Below, piece after piece: positions 33,314-41,805 of a DNA stretch of 48,713 bases; positions within the stretch are counted from its first letter, which is position 1, and the number at the start of each line of letters is the position of its first letter. The notes under the pieces were generated by a model. It did not search any database. It was given only the letters and a program-made list of their open reading frames with translations, and was not told where the DNA came from. The DNA is from Mycobacterium sp. 1465703.0 (GTDB lineage Bacteria; Actinomycetota; Actinomycetes; Mycobacteriales; Mycobacteriaceae): contig NZ_LZKU01000102.1 of the NCBI RefSeq assembly GCF_001672975.1, positions 1-48,713 on the forward strand, read 5' to 3'. Position numbers and translations under genes: made by a program.

Positions 33314-33996
33314 GCGGCCGGTTGATCCTGATGCGGCATGGCCAGTCGTTCGGCAACGTCGAGCGCCGACTCGACACGCGCCCGCCTGGGGCGGAGCTGA
33401 CACCGCTGGGTCGCGACCAGGCCCGGGCGTTTGCCCGCGGGTCAGGGCGACCCGCGATGCTCGCGCACTCGGTGGCCACCCGGGCGTCGCAGACCGCCGC
33501 GGTGATCGGCGGCCAGCTCGAGATGCCGCCCATCGAGGTGTCCGGCATCCATGAGGTCCAGGTTGGCCGGCTGGAAAACCGCAACGATGACGACGCGGTC
33601 GCCGAGTTCAACGCGATCTACCAGCGCTGGCACCACGGCGAGCTCGACGTCCCGCTTCCCGGTGGAGAAACCGGAAACGAGGTGCTGGACCGCTACGTCC
33701 CGGTGCTCACCGAACTGCGGCTGCGCTACCTCGACGACCATGACTTCCACGGCGACATCGTGATCGTCAGCCATGGCGCGGCGATCCGGCTGGCCGCCGC
33801 GGTGCTGGCCGGGGTGGAGGCGGATTTCGCGCTGGACAATCACCTAGAGAACGCCCAGTCGGTGGCATTGACGCCGATCACCGACGGTCGGTGGAGCTGC
33901 GTGCGGTGGGGAACGCTGACGCCGCCGTTTTACCCGGAGGAGGAGGCGACCCCGGTCGCAGACGCGGTGCGGTCAAGCACCGACCCGATGGGCTGA
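33310..33996 (+). CDS. Histidine phosphatase / phosphoglycerate mutase-like protein (Rv3837c homologue)
   Basis: 228 aa. The catalytic RHG motif is in LILMRHGQSFGN (Arg9, His10). Arg and Glu of the pocket are in RASQTAAVIG and EVQVGRLENRNDDDAV, and the second His is in VIVSHGAAIR (about 155). The fold is cofactor-dependent PGM-like, but the flanking residues fit a broad phosphatase better than glycolytic Gpm1. Rv3837c has the same position after pheA, translationally coupled. The substrate is unknown; a role in phosphate-ester clean-up near aromatic synthesis is only context. The C-terminal tail (EEEATPVADAVRSSTDPMG) is probably disordered. Confidence 0.9.
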   Translation: MSGRLILMRHGQSFGNVERRLDTRPPGAELTPLGRDQARAFARGSGRPAMLAHSVATRASQTAAVIGGQLEMPPIEVSGIHEVQVGRLENRNDDDAVAEFNAIYQRWHHGELDVPLPGGETGNEVLDRYVPVLTELRLRYLDDHDFHGDIVIVSHGAAIRLAAAVLAGVEADFALDNHLENAQSVALTPITDGRWSCVRWGTLTPPFYPEEEATPVADAVRSSTDPMG

Positions 33997-34004
33997 CGTC
34001 TGGA

Positions 34005-34208
34005 TCAGACGGCCAGCGCAACCACTTCGGTGCATGCGCAGCCGACGGCGTCGCAGTCGATGACGAAGGCGTGCGGCAACAACTCCGGGCTGAAGCAATC
34101 CGGCTCCGTGCATTCCGACCGGTGCAGCGCGTGGCGAATGATGGTGCCGTGACAGTGATCTAAGCCTGCCCGGCAGTCGCGGCAGTCAGTGCTCATAAGT
34201 GTGTTCAT
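34005..34208 (-). CDS. Cys/His-rich small protein of 67 aa, unknown function
   Basis: Starts at ATG 34208 (MNTLMSTDCRDCRAGLDHCHG), with ATG 34196 as an alternative. It has nine cysteines in the patterns CxxC, HCHG, CTEPDC and CDAVGCAC, so it should bind zinc or an iron-sulfur cluster. The rest is HALHRSECTEPDCFSPELLPHAFVIDCDAVGC, without a signal peptide. It converges on the phosphatase gene with an 8-base gap, and the metallopeptidase gene lies upstream on the same strand, 62 bases away. I know no characterised homologue, though similar short ORFs occur in other mycobacteria. Confidence 0.75.
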   Translation of the reverse strand: MNTLMSTDCRDCRAGLDHCHGTIIRHALHRSECTEPDCFSPELLPHAFVIDCDAVGCACTEVVALAV

Positions 34209-34270
34209 AGCACCCGTCGCGGACAAATCCGGGATGCCGCGCCCATGCATCGGCGGCCTTGCGAAGTCGC

Positions 34271-34621
34271 TCAGGCCCAACCCAGCTCGTGCAACCGGTC
34301 GTCATCGATGCCGAAGTGGTGGGCGATTTCGTGGATCACCGTGATTGCGACTTCCTCGACGACCTGGTCGTCGGATTCGCACGCGTCCAGCAGCGCCTCG
34401 CGATAAATGGTGATGGTGTCGGGCAGCGCCCCGGCGTAGTCGGAGTCGCGTTCGGTCAGCGCCACCCCCTGGTACAGCCCGAGCAGTTCGGCTTCCTCGG
34501 GATGGCGGTCTTCGACAAGAACGACGACGTTGTCCATGGCCGCCGCCAGCTTGGGCGGGATCAGATCGAGGGCGTCGGAGACCAGTTCGTCGAAGCGCTG
34601 TGGGTCCATCCGCACGGCCAC
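34271..34621 (-). CDS. Zincin-like metallopeptidase (minimal HExxH protein; Rv3836 homologue)
   Basis: 116 aa. The C-terminal half holds the catalytic motif HEIAHHFGIDDDRLHELG (His97, Glu98, His101, with Asp/His after it as third ligand candidates), typical of PF06262 (DUF1025) zincin-like proteins. The N-terminal part (RFDELVSDALDLIPPKLAAAMDNVVVLVEDRH) is the conserved helix-strand unit. GTG 34621 is chosen because GGGAGG lies 8 bases upstream; ATG 34609 is also possible. The start lies 5 bases after the Rv3835-like stop, so the two genes are translationally linked. Peptidase activity is inferred from the motif, not shown for this family member. Confidence 0.85.
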   Translation of the reverse strand: MAVRMDPQRFDELVSDALDLIPPKLAAAMDNVVVLVEDRHPEEAELLGLYQGVALTERDSDYAGALPDTITIYREALLDACESDDQVVEEVAITVIHEIAHHFGIDDDRLHELGWA

Positions 34622-34625
34622 CCGG

Positions 34626-36029
34626 CTAGCCTCCCGGCGGCGGTTCGGCGGGCGGCGCCTCCGGTGCGGGGTTTGCGGGTGCGGGGTTCGCGGGTGGTGG
34701 CGGCGGCGGAGGTGCCGGCGCCTCGGGCGCCGGATTGGCCGGCGGGGCGCCGTTATCCGCCGGCGGCGGTGCCTGCTGCTGCGGCGCCTGTTGAGCGGGC
34801 GCCTGCTGCTGGCCCGGCTGGCCGGGCAGGTGCTGGTTGTTCGGCGGAATCTCCGGCGTGGAGCCGGGCTGGGTGCCGGACTGACTGCTGGACGGCGGCT
34901 GCGGAGGGGCCTGCAGGGGAATCGGCGGCATGGTGAGCCGCTCTTCGGGAATGTCGGGCGGCGGCACCGGTGGCTGACCGTTGATCAGCAACTGGCCGCG
35001 GGCGCTGTTCAGCAGGGTGGCCCAACCGCCGTTGCCCAGCGTGGCGCCGATGCTGCAGGCCACCTCGCGGCTGCCCGCCGTCCAACTCGCCAACGGCACC
35101 GTCGGGTAGATCAGCGTCAAGGTGGTGGTGCGCAGCTTGACCGGCGCCAGAAAGGCGTCGGTCATCTTGGTGCACGAGTCCTTGATGAAGCCGTCCTGAT
35201 CGGGCTCGGCGGGCAGGGCGCCGGGGAACTTTTCGGCCAGGTTGACGGTGCCGGTGACCTCCATCGCGTGCGGCGCCGCGCAGTCGACCGGCGCATCGGT
35301 CGGCTGGTTGGTCGCCGAGTCGATGCCCAGACAGGTGCCGGCCGGCCACACCTTGGACTGGTCGACGTCGGCGACCTTGCCCTTGAACGGCTGCTGTTGG
35401 TTGTTCATGCCGGGCAGTTGCAGGCCGCACAGCATGCGGCGATCGCCGGACTGGCGCCAGGCCCGGTCGCCGGGCCACAGCAGGCTGACGGTGAACTTGC
35501 TGTTCGGATCGAACTTGGGGCCGAGGTAGTTGCGGACGGCGGCCTCGCACTGCTCCTGGGTGATCTGCTGAATGCGCGCGGGCGTCGGGGGAGCGGCGTT
35601 GGGCCCGTACTCGGAGCCCGGGAAGGTCCGCATGTCAATGGATTCGGCGACCTCGAACTTGTGCTCGTCGGCGCAGTTGACGATCTTCGATGACTCCGGG
35701 GTGGTGTCCGGCCACATCAGGCATTCCCCGGTGGCGGCTCGGTTGAAGGCGGCCTCGCTCTTGGTCCCGGTGCTGCGCACCGGGCTGCTGTCCAGGAACC
35801 GTCCCGCTCCCGGGCCGCCGACCGGGATCGCGGTGACCAGACCGGCGATCAACAGGCCGCCGAGCGCGGTCAGCAGCAGCGCGCGCCGGGTCGCCCGGGC
35901 CTGCAGGCTGCGCGGCCACAGGAAGGCGGACGGCTGTTGTGCGGACAACTCATCGGTTGAGGCGACGGGCGTCTCGACCCCCCGGCCTTCCGACAGTTCC
36001 TTCTCGGGCGCTTGCGACATCCGCTCCAT
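34626..36029 (-). CDS. Septum-formation family membrane protein with Pro-rich C-terminus (Rv3835 homologue)
   Basis: 467 aa. A cytoplasmic part of about 45 residues leads to a membrane helix (RALLLTALGGLLIAGLVTAIPVG, about 49-71). The extracellular region has two copies of the septum-formation domain with paired cysteines (GECLMWPDTTPESSKIVNCADEHKFEV; GTCLGIDSATNQPTDAPVDCAAPHAMEV). The last 110 residues are Pro/Ala/Gln-rich ([40 protein letters not shown]), a wall-spanning type of tail. Rv3835 is about 449 aa; the difference lies in the tail. A role in cell division is suggested only by the domain name. ATG 36029 or 36020 may be the start. Divergent from serS. Confidence 0.9.
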   Translation of the reverse strand: MERMSQAPEKELSEGRGVETPVASTDELSAQQPSAFLWPRSLQARATRRALLLTALGGLLIAGLVTAIPVGGPGAGRFLDSSPVRSTGTKSEAAFNRAATGECLMWPDTTPESSKIVNCADEHKFEVAESIDMRTFPGSEYGPNAAPPTPARIQQITQEQCEAAVRNYLGPKFDPNSKFTVSLLWPGDRAWRQSGDRRMLCGLQLPGMNNQQQPFKGKVADVDQSKVWPAGTCLGIDSATNQPTDAPVDCAAPHAMEVTGTVNLAEKFPGALPAEPDQDGFIKDSCTKMTDAFLAPVKLRTTTLTLIYPTVPLASWTAGSREVACSIGATLGNGGWATLLNSARGQLLINGQPPVPPPDIPEERLTMPPIPLQAPPQPPSSSQSGTQPGSTPEIPPNNQHLPGQPGQQQAPAQQAPQQQAPPPADNGAPPANPAPEAPAPPPPPPPANPAPANPAPEAPPAEPPPGG

Positions 36030-36141
36030 TCTGACAGCAGCACCTGAGGCGCGTTACAAAAGTTACTGATGTGAGTCCTGCGACTGTTCGAGGTGGATGC
36101 GCCGCCAGCCGGCCGGAACCGGTGAAAGTAGTCTCAGGGCC

Positions 36142-37401
36142 GTGATCGACCTGAAGCTGCTCCGGGAAGACCCCGACGCTGTGCGCCGCTCCCAACTCAG
36201 TCGTGGCGAGGACCCGTCGCTGGTCGACACCTTGCTGGCCGCCGACGCCGCGCGCCGGGCCGCGATTTCGTCGGCCGACGGGCTGCGGGCCGAGCAGAAG
36301 GCCGCCAGCAAGAGCGTGGGGGCGGCGTCCCCCGACGAGCGTCCGGCCAAGCTGGCGCGTGCCAAGGAGCTGGCCGAGCAGGTGAAGGCCGCCGAAACCG
36401 CCCAGGCCGACGCGGAGGCGGCGTTCACCGCGGCGCACATGGCGATCTCCAACGTCATCATCGACGGCGTTCCCGCCGGCGGGGAGGACGACTTCGCCGT
36501 CCTCGACATGATTGGCGAGCCCGCGGCGATCGACAATCCGAAGGACCACCTGGAGCTCGGTGAATCGCTCGGACTGATCGACATGCAGCGCGGCGCCAAG
36601 GTATCCGGGTCGCGGTTCTACTTCTTGACCGGCAAGGGCGCGCTGCTCCAGCTGGGCCTGTTGCAGCTGGCGCTGCGGCTGGCCGTGGACAACGGCTTCA
36701 TCCCGATGATCCCGCCGGTGCTGGTGCGGCCGGAGGTGATGGCCGGCACCGGGTTCCTGGGCGCGCACGCCGACGAGGTGTACCGGGTCGAGGCCGACGA
36801 CCTTTACCTGGTGGGCACCTCGGAGGTGCCGTTGGCCGGTTACCACTCCGACGAGATTCTGGACCTGTCCGACGGGCCGCTGCGCTACGCCGGCTGGTCG
36901 TCGTGCTTCCGCCGCGAGGCAGGCAGCTACGGCAAGGACACCCGCGGCATCATCCGGGTGCATCAGTTCGACAAGGTCGAGGGATTCGTCTACTGCACAC
37001 CCGCCGACGCCGAGGCCGAACACCAACGGCTGCTGGCTTGGCAGCGCGAAATGCTGGCCCGCATCGAGGTGCCGTATCGGGTGATCGACGTGGCCGCGGG
37101 TGATCTCGGCTCGTCGGCCGCCCGCAAATTCGATTGCGAGGGTTGGGTTCCCACGCAGGGTGCCTACCGTGAGCTGACGTCCACGTCGAACTGCACCACG
37201 TTCCAGGCCCGCCGGCTGGCCACCCGGTATCGCGACGAAGCGGGCAAACCGCAGACCGCGGCCACGCTTAACGGCACGCTGGGCACCACGCGGTGGCTGG
37301 TGGCGATCCTGGAGAACCATCAGCAGCCCGACGGCAGTGTGCGGGTGCCCGCGGCGCTGGTGCCGTTCGTCGGTGCCGAAGTGCTCGCGCCCGTCGGCTA
37401 G
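36142..37401 (+). CDS. serS: Seryl-tRNA synthetase
   Basis: 419 aa from GTG 36142, the same length as M. tuberculosis SerS. The N-terminal coiled-coil arm (about 25-110, [21 protein letters not shown]) binds the long variable arm of tRNA-Ser. Class II motif 2 appears in [24 protein letters not shown] and motif 3 in [18 protein letters not shown]. It charges tRNA-Ser in the cytosol and is essential. The frame upstream of 36142 is open, but [17 protein letters not shown] is the fixed family start. The stop overlaps the convergent AraC gene by 4 bases. Confidence 0.98.
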   Translation: MIDLKLLREDPDAVRRSQLSRGEDPSLVDTLLAADAARRAAISSADGLRAEQKAASKSVGAASPDERPAKLARAKELAEQVKAAETAQADAEAAFTAAHMAISNVIIDGVPAGGEDDFAVLDMIGEPAAIDNPKDHLELGESLGLIDMQRGAKVSGSRFYFLTGKGALLQLGLLQLALRLAVDNGFIPMIPPVLVRPEVMAGTGFLGAHADEVYRVEADDLYLVGTSEVPLAGYHSDEILDLSDGPLRYAGWSSCFRREAGSYGKDTRGIIRVHQFDKVEGFVYCTPADAEAEHQRLLAWQREMLARIEVPYRVIDVAAGDLGSSAARKFDCEGWVPTQGAYRELTSTSNCTTFQARRLATRYRDEAGKPQTAATLNGTLGTTRWLVAILENHQQPDGSVRVPAALVPFVGAEVLAPVG

Positions 37402-38147
37402 AACGCTCTGGCGGACAGCCGGCCGGGGGTGTGCCCGAAGGCCCGCCGGTAGGTGTCGATGAAGGCACTTGGTGTGGCCCAACCGCATTCGGATGCCACC
37501 GACGTGACGTCGCGACGTTCGGCGAGCAGCACGAGCGCCTGTTGCAGCCGCACCTGGGTGCGCCATTGCGGGAACGTCATGGCCAGCTCATCGTGGAACA
37601 GCCGGCTCAGCGTGCGCGGGGCGACGCCGACTCGGTTCCCGATCTGCTGCAGCGTCAACGGCTCGCGCAAGTTGTCGGTGATCAACGCGCACGCGTTGCG
37701 CAACCGGCCATCGACGGCGGTGGGAATCCACAGTGGCTCCACCACGCTGGTTGCTTGCAGTTGATCATGCAGGACGGCCAGCATCCGGTGATGCTCGTCG
37801 GTGTCGGTGCCGTCGGTTTGCGAACACGCGATGATCAGTTCGCGCATCAAGGGATTGACCGCCAGCACCGCGGGCTCCGCGGGGACGTGGCGATAGCGGC
37901 CCGGGTCGAGGGCCACGCCGTGAAACTGCGTGGTGCCGTGGAATTTGTGTTCGTGCCAGCAGCCCGCCGGTATCCAAATGGCGCGATTGGCGGGAGTGAT
38001 CCAGGTGCCCGCGGGGGTGGTCACCGAAACCGCACCCGAAGACGGATAGACGATCTGGTGCAGCGGATGCTGGTGCCGTTCGATGCGCGCTCCGGCCGGC
38101 AGCGCCTGCGACGATGTCACCCGCGCGTGGTGGCTGATTATCGACAT
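37398..38147 (-). CDS. AraC-family transcriptional regulator (Rv3833 homologue)
   Basis: 249 aa from ATG 38147 ([19 protein letters not shown]). The N-terminal cupin (about 15-85; [32 protein letters not shown]) binds a ligand. The C-terminal part has two helix-turn-helices ([58 protein letters not shown]). The methyltransferase gene is divergent with only 54 bases between the starts, so it is the likely target. The inducer is unknown. A longer open frame upstream crosses that promoter and is not used. Position and divergence match Rv3833/Rv3832c. Confidence 0.92.
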   Translation of the reverse strand: MSIISHHARVTSSQALPAGARIERHQHPLHQIVYPSSGAVSVTTPAGTWITPANRAIWIPAGCWHEHKFHGTTQFHGVALDPGRYRHVPAEPAVLAVNPLMRELIIACSQTDGTDTDEHHRMLAVLHDQLQATSVVEPLWIPTAVDGRLRNACALITDNLREPLTLQQIGNRVGVAPRTLSRLFHDELAMTFPQWRTQVRLQQALVLLAERRDVTSVASECGWATPSAFIDTYRRAFGHTPGRLSARAF

Positions 38148-38201
38148 AAGTCGGCAGAATATCGGAAGCCCGCAGAACGGGTGCGGCCTAGGGTTTCCGG
38201 T

Positions 38202-38768
38202 ATGGCGATGAACCTCCTGCACCGGCGGCGGTGCAGCTCGGCATCATGGGAGAAGGCGGTGGCCGATCAGCTGCTGCCCTGGGCGTTGCAAGGCGTCGAA
38301 TTAGGCTCGCGCACTTTAGAAATCGGCCCCGGGTACGGGGCGACACTGCGCGCGCTGCTCGATCGGACGACCTCGCTCACCGCGGTGGAAGTGGACGGCG
38401 CGATGGCCGATCGCCTGCGCCGCCGCTACGGCGAGCGGGCGCGCATCCTGCACGCCAACGGCACCGAAACGGGACTGCCCGCCGACCATTTCACGTCGGT
38501 GGTGTGCTTCACGATGCTGCACCACGTCCCCAGCGCCGGACTGCAGGACCGGCTTTTCACCGAGGCGTTCCGGGTGCTGCAACCGGGAGGAGTGTTCGCC
38601 GGCAGCGACGGCGTTCCGTCCTTGGGCTTCCGTCTGATCCACCTTGCCGATACCTACAACCCGATAGCGCCGGCCGATCTGCCAGGTCGGCTGCGCGCCG
38701 CGGGCTTCACCGACATCCACACCGAGGTCAAGGCCGGTCGGCAGAAATGGCGGGCGAGCAAGATCTAG
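38202..38768 (+). CDS. SAM-dependent methyltransferase (Rv3832c homologue)
   Basis: 188 aa from ATG 38202. The class I motif I is LEIGPGYGATLRALL, motif II is TSLTAVEVDGAMADRL, and motif IV is FTSVVCFTMLHHVPS, followed by RVLQPGGVFAGSDG. The start MAMNLLHRRRCSSASWEK is short, as in the UbiE-type small-molecule methyltransferases. Its acceptor is unknown. It is probably controlled by the divergent AraC protein. The open frame extending upstream to 37293 is antisense to that gene and is not used. The stop overlaps the convergent DUF2834 gene by 4 bases. Confidence 0.9.
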   Translation: MAMNLLHRRRCSSASWEKAVADQLLPWALQGVELGSRTLEIGPGYGATLRALLDRTTSLTAVEVDGAMADRLRRRYGERARILHANGTETGLPADHFTSVVCFTMLHHVPSAGLQDRLFTEAFRVLQPGGVFAGSDGVPSLGFRLIHLADTYNPIAPADLPGRLRAAGFTDIHTEVKAGRQKWRASKI

Positions 38769-39262
38769 GCGGCGACTTTCGGTGCCGCCGCGGCAGCGTC
38801 GCGTTCGTGGCGGCGCTGCCGTTCCATCGTCGCGAAGTAGAACGCGAAGGCGAACGCGAAGCTGGTGAACAGGCTGGAGACGAAGTACAGCCACGGGTGA
38901 CGCAGACCGCGACGATAGCCGTCGACGATGGTAAAGAGCGGCAACAGAACAACGTTCGCGATCGTGTAGTCCTGGCTGGCCGAGCTGGCGGCGGGGTTGG
39001 TGAACATCAGCTTGATGTACTCGAGCCAGCTACCGTGTTCACCCCACACCGGATTGGTGGATCCGTGCGCGTATTGCTGCACGTAGGTGATGTTGAAGTA
39101 CCAGCCGAGGGCGACCGAGGCGATGCCGACCACGTAGTACACGACTTCCATCGGCGAGAACAACGGCCCGGCGGCCGGCCGGGCGAAAACTCCTCTGTTG
39201 GCCAGCACGATCCAGCTGATGACCGCCAGTCCGAGTACCGCGTGCGTGAGTAGCGAGACCAT
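38765..39262 (-). CDS. DUF2834 membrane protein
   Basis: 165 aa from ATG 39262 (MVSLLTHAVLGLAVISWIVL). Four hydrophobic segments are visible at about 2-22, 38-60 (MEVVYYVVGIASVALGWYF), 96-112 (IANVVLLPLFTIV) and 124-148 (PWLYFVSSLFTSFAFAFAFYFA), with a basic, Ala-rich C-terminal tail. The central DYTIANVVLLPLFTIVDGYR-like part is the DUF2834 signature. The function is unknown; similar genes accompany lipid or carotenoid oxidoreductases. It is divergent from tetR, and the palindromic operator at 39286-39310 lies 23 bases before its start, so it belongs to that regulon. Confidence 0.85.
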   Translation of the reverse strand: MVSLLTHAVLGLAVISWIVLANRGVFARPAAGPLFSPMEVVYYVVGIASVALGWYFNITYVQQYAHGSTNPVWGEHGSWLEYIKLMFTNPAASSASQDYTIANVVLLPLFTIVDGYRRGLRHPWLYFVSSLFTSFAFAFAFYFATMERQRRHERDAAAAAPKVAA

Positions 39263-39285
39263 GGCCGCAGTCTCACCCCCGCCAC

Positions 39286-39310
39286 AAAGTTTTGTCAATA
39301 TTGACACAAC
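39286..39310. promoter_or_regulatory. TetR operator 1, between the DUF2834 gene and tetR
   Basis: A perfect 14-bp palindrome TGTCAATATTGACA (39293-39306) lies within 11-base arms GTTTTGTCAAT/ATTGACACAAC that differ once. AAAGTTT precedes it as in operator 2. It is placed to block both divergent genes. Confidence 0.85.
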
Positions 39311-39349
39311 AACGGAGATGGCGAGCCGGAGTCTTGGTACCTTACTGCC

Positions 39350-39988
39350 ATGGTCAGGCCCGCTCAGACGGCACGCAGCGAGCGAACTCGTGAAGCGCTA
39401 CGGCAGGCTGCCCTGGTGCGATTCCTCGCCCAGGGTGTGGAAGACACGTCGGCCGAGCAGATCGCCGCCGATGCCGGGGTGTCGCTGCGAACGTTCTACC
39501 GCCACTTCAGCTCCAAACACGATCTGCTGTTTGCGGATTACACCGGGCTGCACTGGTTTCGCTCCGCCCTGGACGCGAGGCCGGCGGAAGAACCGATCAT
39601 CGATTCGGTGCAGGCGGCCATCTTCTCGTTCCCGTATGACGTTGACGCCGTGACCAAGATCGCCGCACTGCGGCAGGACGAACTCGACCCCGGTCGCATC
39701 GTCCGGCACATCCGGGAGGTGCAGGCCGATTTCGCCGAGGCGATCGCCGCGCAGGTGCAACGGCGCAGCCGTGCGGCCAACGGCGCCGCGGATCCGACGG
39801 CGGACCAACGTGTGCACAGCGCGGTGACCGCCAGATGCATTGCCGCCGCGGTGTTCGGCGCGATGGAGGTCTGGATGGTGGGCGACGAACGGTCGCTGGG
39901 CGAACTCGCACGCCTGTGCCATGCGGCGCTGGAATCGCTGCGGGCGGGCATCACCGACTCGTGGATCACCGCAACCGCGCGGTCGTAA
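39350..39988 (+). CDS. TetR-family transcriptional regulator (Rv3830c homologue)
   Basis: 212 aa. The N-terminal helix-turn-helix is TSAEQIAADAGVSLRTFYRHFSSKHDLLFADY (about 34-65). The rest is the helical ligand domain, including IIDSVQAAIFSFPYDVDAVTKIAALR and a dimerisation end (ARLCHAALESLRAGI). The start ATG 39350 has TACCTTACT just upstream. Operators with the same core lie 40 bases before the start and directly over the stop, so it should repress itself, the divergent DUF2834 gene and the downstream FAD oxidoreductase. The ligand is unknown, presumably a lipid-like molecule acted on by the oxidoreductase. Confidence 0.92.
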   Translation: MVRPAQTARSERTREALRQAALVRFLAQGVEDTSAEQIAADAGVSLRTFYRHFSSKHDLLFADYTGLHWFRSALDARPAEEPIIDSVQAAIFSFPYDVDAVTKIAALRQDELDPGRIVRHIREVQADFAEAIAAQVQRRSRAANGAADPTADQRVHSAVTARCIAAAVFGAMEVWMVGDERSLGELARLCHAALESLRAGITDSWITATARS

Positions 39989-40014
39989 AGTTTCGTCATA
40001 ATTGACAAAACTTT
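39987..40014. promoter_or_regulatory. TetR operator 2, before the FAD oxidoreductase
   Basis: Outer arms AAAGTTT (39987-39993) and AAACTTT (40008-40014) and inner arms GTCA/TGAC give 12-base arms with one mismatch around TAAT. The core CGTCATAATTGACA (39994-40007) matches that of operator 1. It overlaps the tetR stop codon and lies 33 bases before the next ATG. Confidence 0.85.
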
Positions 40015-40047
40015 CCGACCATGCGAGCCTCCTTCCGGAGGCAGGAC

Positions 40048-41610
40048 ATGACTGGTTATGACGCGATAGTTGTCGGTGCGGGGCATAACGGGCTGACCGC
40101 GGCGGTGCTGCTGCAGAAGGCGGGACTGCGCACGGTGTGCCTGGATCCCAAGCTCTACGCGGGCGGCATGGCGTCCACCGTCGAGCTTTTCGACGGATAC
40201 CAGTTCGAGATCGCCGGCTCGGTGCAGTTCCCGACGTCCCAGGTGGTGGTCGACGAACTGGGCCTGGACACCCTGCCGACGATCGATCTGGACGTGATGT
40301 CGGTGGCAGTGCGCGGCGTCGGTGACGATCCGCTGGTTCAGTACAGCGACCCCGTCAAGCTGTTCACCCATCTCAACGAGGTGCACGGGGCCGATGCCGT
40401 CAACGGCATGGCGGGTCTGATGGCGTGGAGCCAAGCCCCCACCCGCGCACTGGGCCGCTTCGAAGCCGGAACGCCACCCAAGAGCCTCGACGAGATGTAT
40501 GCCTGTGCCACAAACGAATTCGAGCGCTCGGCGATCGACGACATGCTGTTCGGATCGGTCACCGACGTGTTGGACCGTTACCTGCCGGACAGGGAGAAGC
40601 ACGGGGCGCTGCGCGGCTCGATGACGGTGCTGGCCGTCAACACCCTCTACCGGGGTCCGTCCACCCCGGGCAGCGCCGCCGCACTCGCCTTCGGACTCGG
40701 CGTTCCGGACGGGGACACCATGCAGATGAAGAAACTGCGCGGTGGCATCGGCGCGCTCACCGCGCATCTGTGCGACGTGCTGGAAAGCCACGGCGGCGAG
40801 GTTCGATTGCGTACCAAGGTGACCGAGATTCTGGTCGCCGACGGGCGGGTGACCGGCGTACGCACTGAGGCGGGCGAGACGTTGACCGCCCCGATCGTGG
40901 TCTCCGGCATCGCGCCGGATGTCACGGTCAACGACCTGATCGATGCTGCCGCACTGCCCGCCGATATCCGGGAACGCTATGCCCGCATCGATCATCGCGG
41001 CAGCTACCTGCAGATGCACTTCGCGCTCGACGAGGCCCCGGTCTTCGCCGCGCCCTACCAGGCTCTCAATGAGCCGGCCATGCAAGCTTCGATCGGACTG
41101 TTCTGCACACCGGAAGAAGTCCAGCAGCAGTGGGAGGACGCGCGGCGCGGAATGGTCCCGGCCGACCCCACGGTGGTATTGCAGATCCCGTCGCAAAACG
41201 ATCCGGACCTGGCGCCGGAGGGCAAGCACGCCGCGTCGGCGTTCGCGCTGTTCTTCCCGATCGAGGGCGACGTGGATTACGGGCAGGCCAAGGTGGAAAT
41301 GGGACAGCGGGTGATCGACAAGATCACCAGGCTCGCACCGAATTTCGAACGCAGCATCATCCGGCACACCACCTTCACGCCCAAGCACATGGGCGTCATG
41401 TTCGGCGCCCCCGGCGGCGACTACTGCCACGGATTGTTGAACGCCAATCAGATCGGGCCCAACCGGCCCGGCCCGCGGGGATTCCTCGGCCAGCCGCTCC
41501 CGATCGAAGGGCTGTACCTGGGCAGTGCGGGCTGCCACGGCGGGCCGGGGATCACCTTCATTCCCGGTTACAACGCGGCGCGGCAAGCCCTCGCCGACCG
41601 CACGGCCTAG
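40048..41610 (+). CDS. Phytoene dehydrogenase-like FAD oxidoreductase (Rv3829c homologue)
   Basis: 520 aa from ATG 40048; GGAGG lies 6 bases upstream and fixes this start against an earlier ATG at 40021. The FAD motif is AIVVGAGHNGLTAAVLLQKAG at the N-terminus, and the C-terminal FAD contact is LYLGSAGCHGGPGITFIPGYNAA. Between them VLESHGGEVRLRTKVTEILV and the following VVSGIAPDVTVNDLI are typical of the NAD(P)/FAD amine-oxidase/carotenoid desaturase group (COG1233). Relatives dehydrogenate or saturate isoprenoids (retinol saturase type). The substrate here is unknown. It is preceded by TetR operator 2 and followed by a hairpin. Confidence 0.92.
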   Translation: MTGYDAIVVGAGHNGLTAAVLLQKAGLRTVCLDPKLYAGGMASTVELFDGYQFEIAGSVQFPTSQVVVDELGLDTLPTIDLDVMSVAVRGVGDDPLVQYSDPVKLFTHLNEVHGADAVNGMAGLMAWSQAPTRALGRFEAGTPPKSLDEMYACATNEFERSAIDDMLFGSVTDVLDRYLPDREKHGALRGSMTVLAVNTLYRGPSTPGSAAALAFGLGVPDGDTMQMKKLRGGIGALTAHLCDVLESHGGEVRLRTKVTEILVADGRVTGVRTEAGETLTAPIVVSGIAPDVTVNDLIDAAALPADIRERYARIDHRGSYLQMHFALDEAPVFAAPYQALNEPAMQASIGLFCTPEEVQQQWEDARRGMVPADPTVVLQIPSQNDPDLAPEGKHAASAFALFFPIEGDVDYGQAKVEMGQRVIDKITRLAPNFERSIIRHTTFTPKHMGVMFGAPGGDYCHGLLNANQIGPNRPGPRGFLGQPLPIEGLYLGSAGCHGGPGITFIPGYNAARQALADRTA

Positions 41611-41611
41611 T

Positions 41612-41653
41612 CATTCGGCCCGGGGCGGCGCCGACAGGCGGCGGCGCCGAATG
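41612..41653 (+). terminator. Hairpin after the FAD oxidoreductase
   Basis: CATTCGGC (41612-41619) pairs with GCCGAATG (41646-41653), with further GC pairing inside (GGCGCC stretch). It starts immediately after the stop codon at 41610 and separates this gene from the papA promoter region. No U-run is seen. Confidence 0.5.
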
Positions 41654-41805
41654 CGGGCTAGGCTACCCAAGGACCTCAGCACCGACCCTGGGGATTGACG
41701 GGTCAGCTCTTAGAACCAGTTCGCCGCCCTGACGCGCCCGCGTCGCGTGGGTGGAGGATTCAGCGACCGATTCCGGGAGTCGGTGCGCAACGGCAGGAGG
41801 TAGTG

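Noticed and set aside
37293..38201. N-terminal extension of the methyltransferase frame
   Set aside because: Antisense to the AraC gene; the methyltransferase fold is complete from 38202.
39538..41586. 682-codon open frame on the minus strand
   Set aside because: Lies antisense to tetR and the FAD oxidoreductase; no domain, no ribosome binding site.
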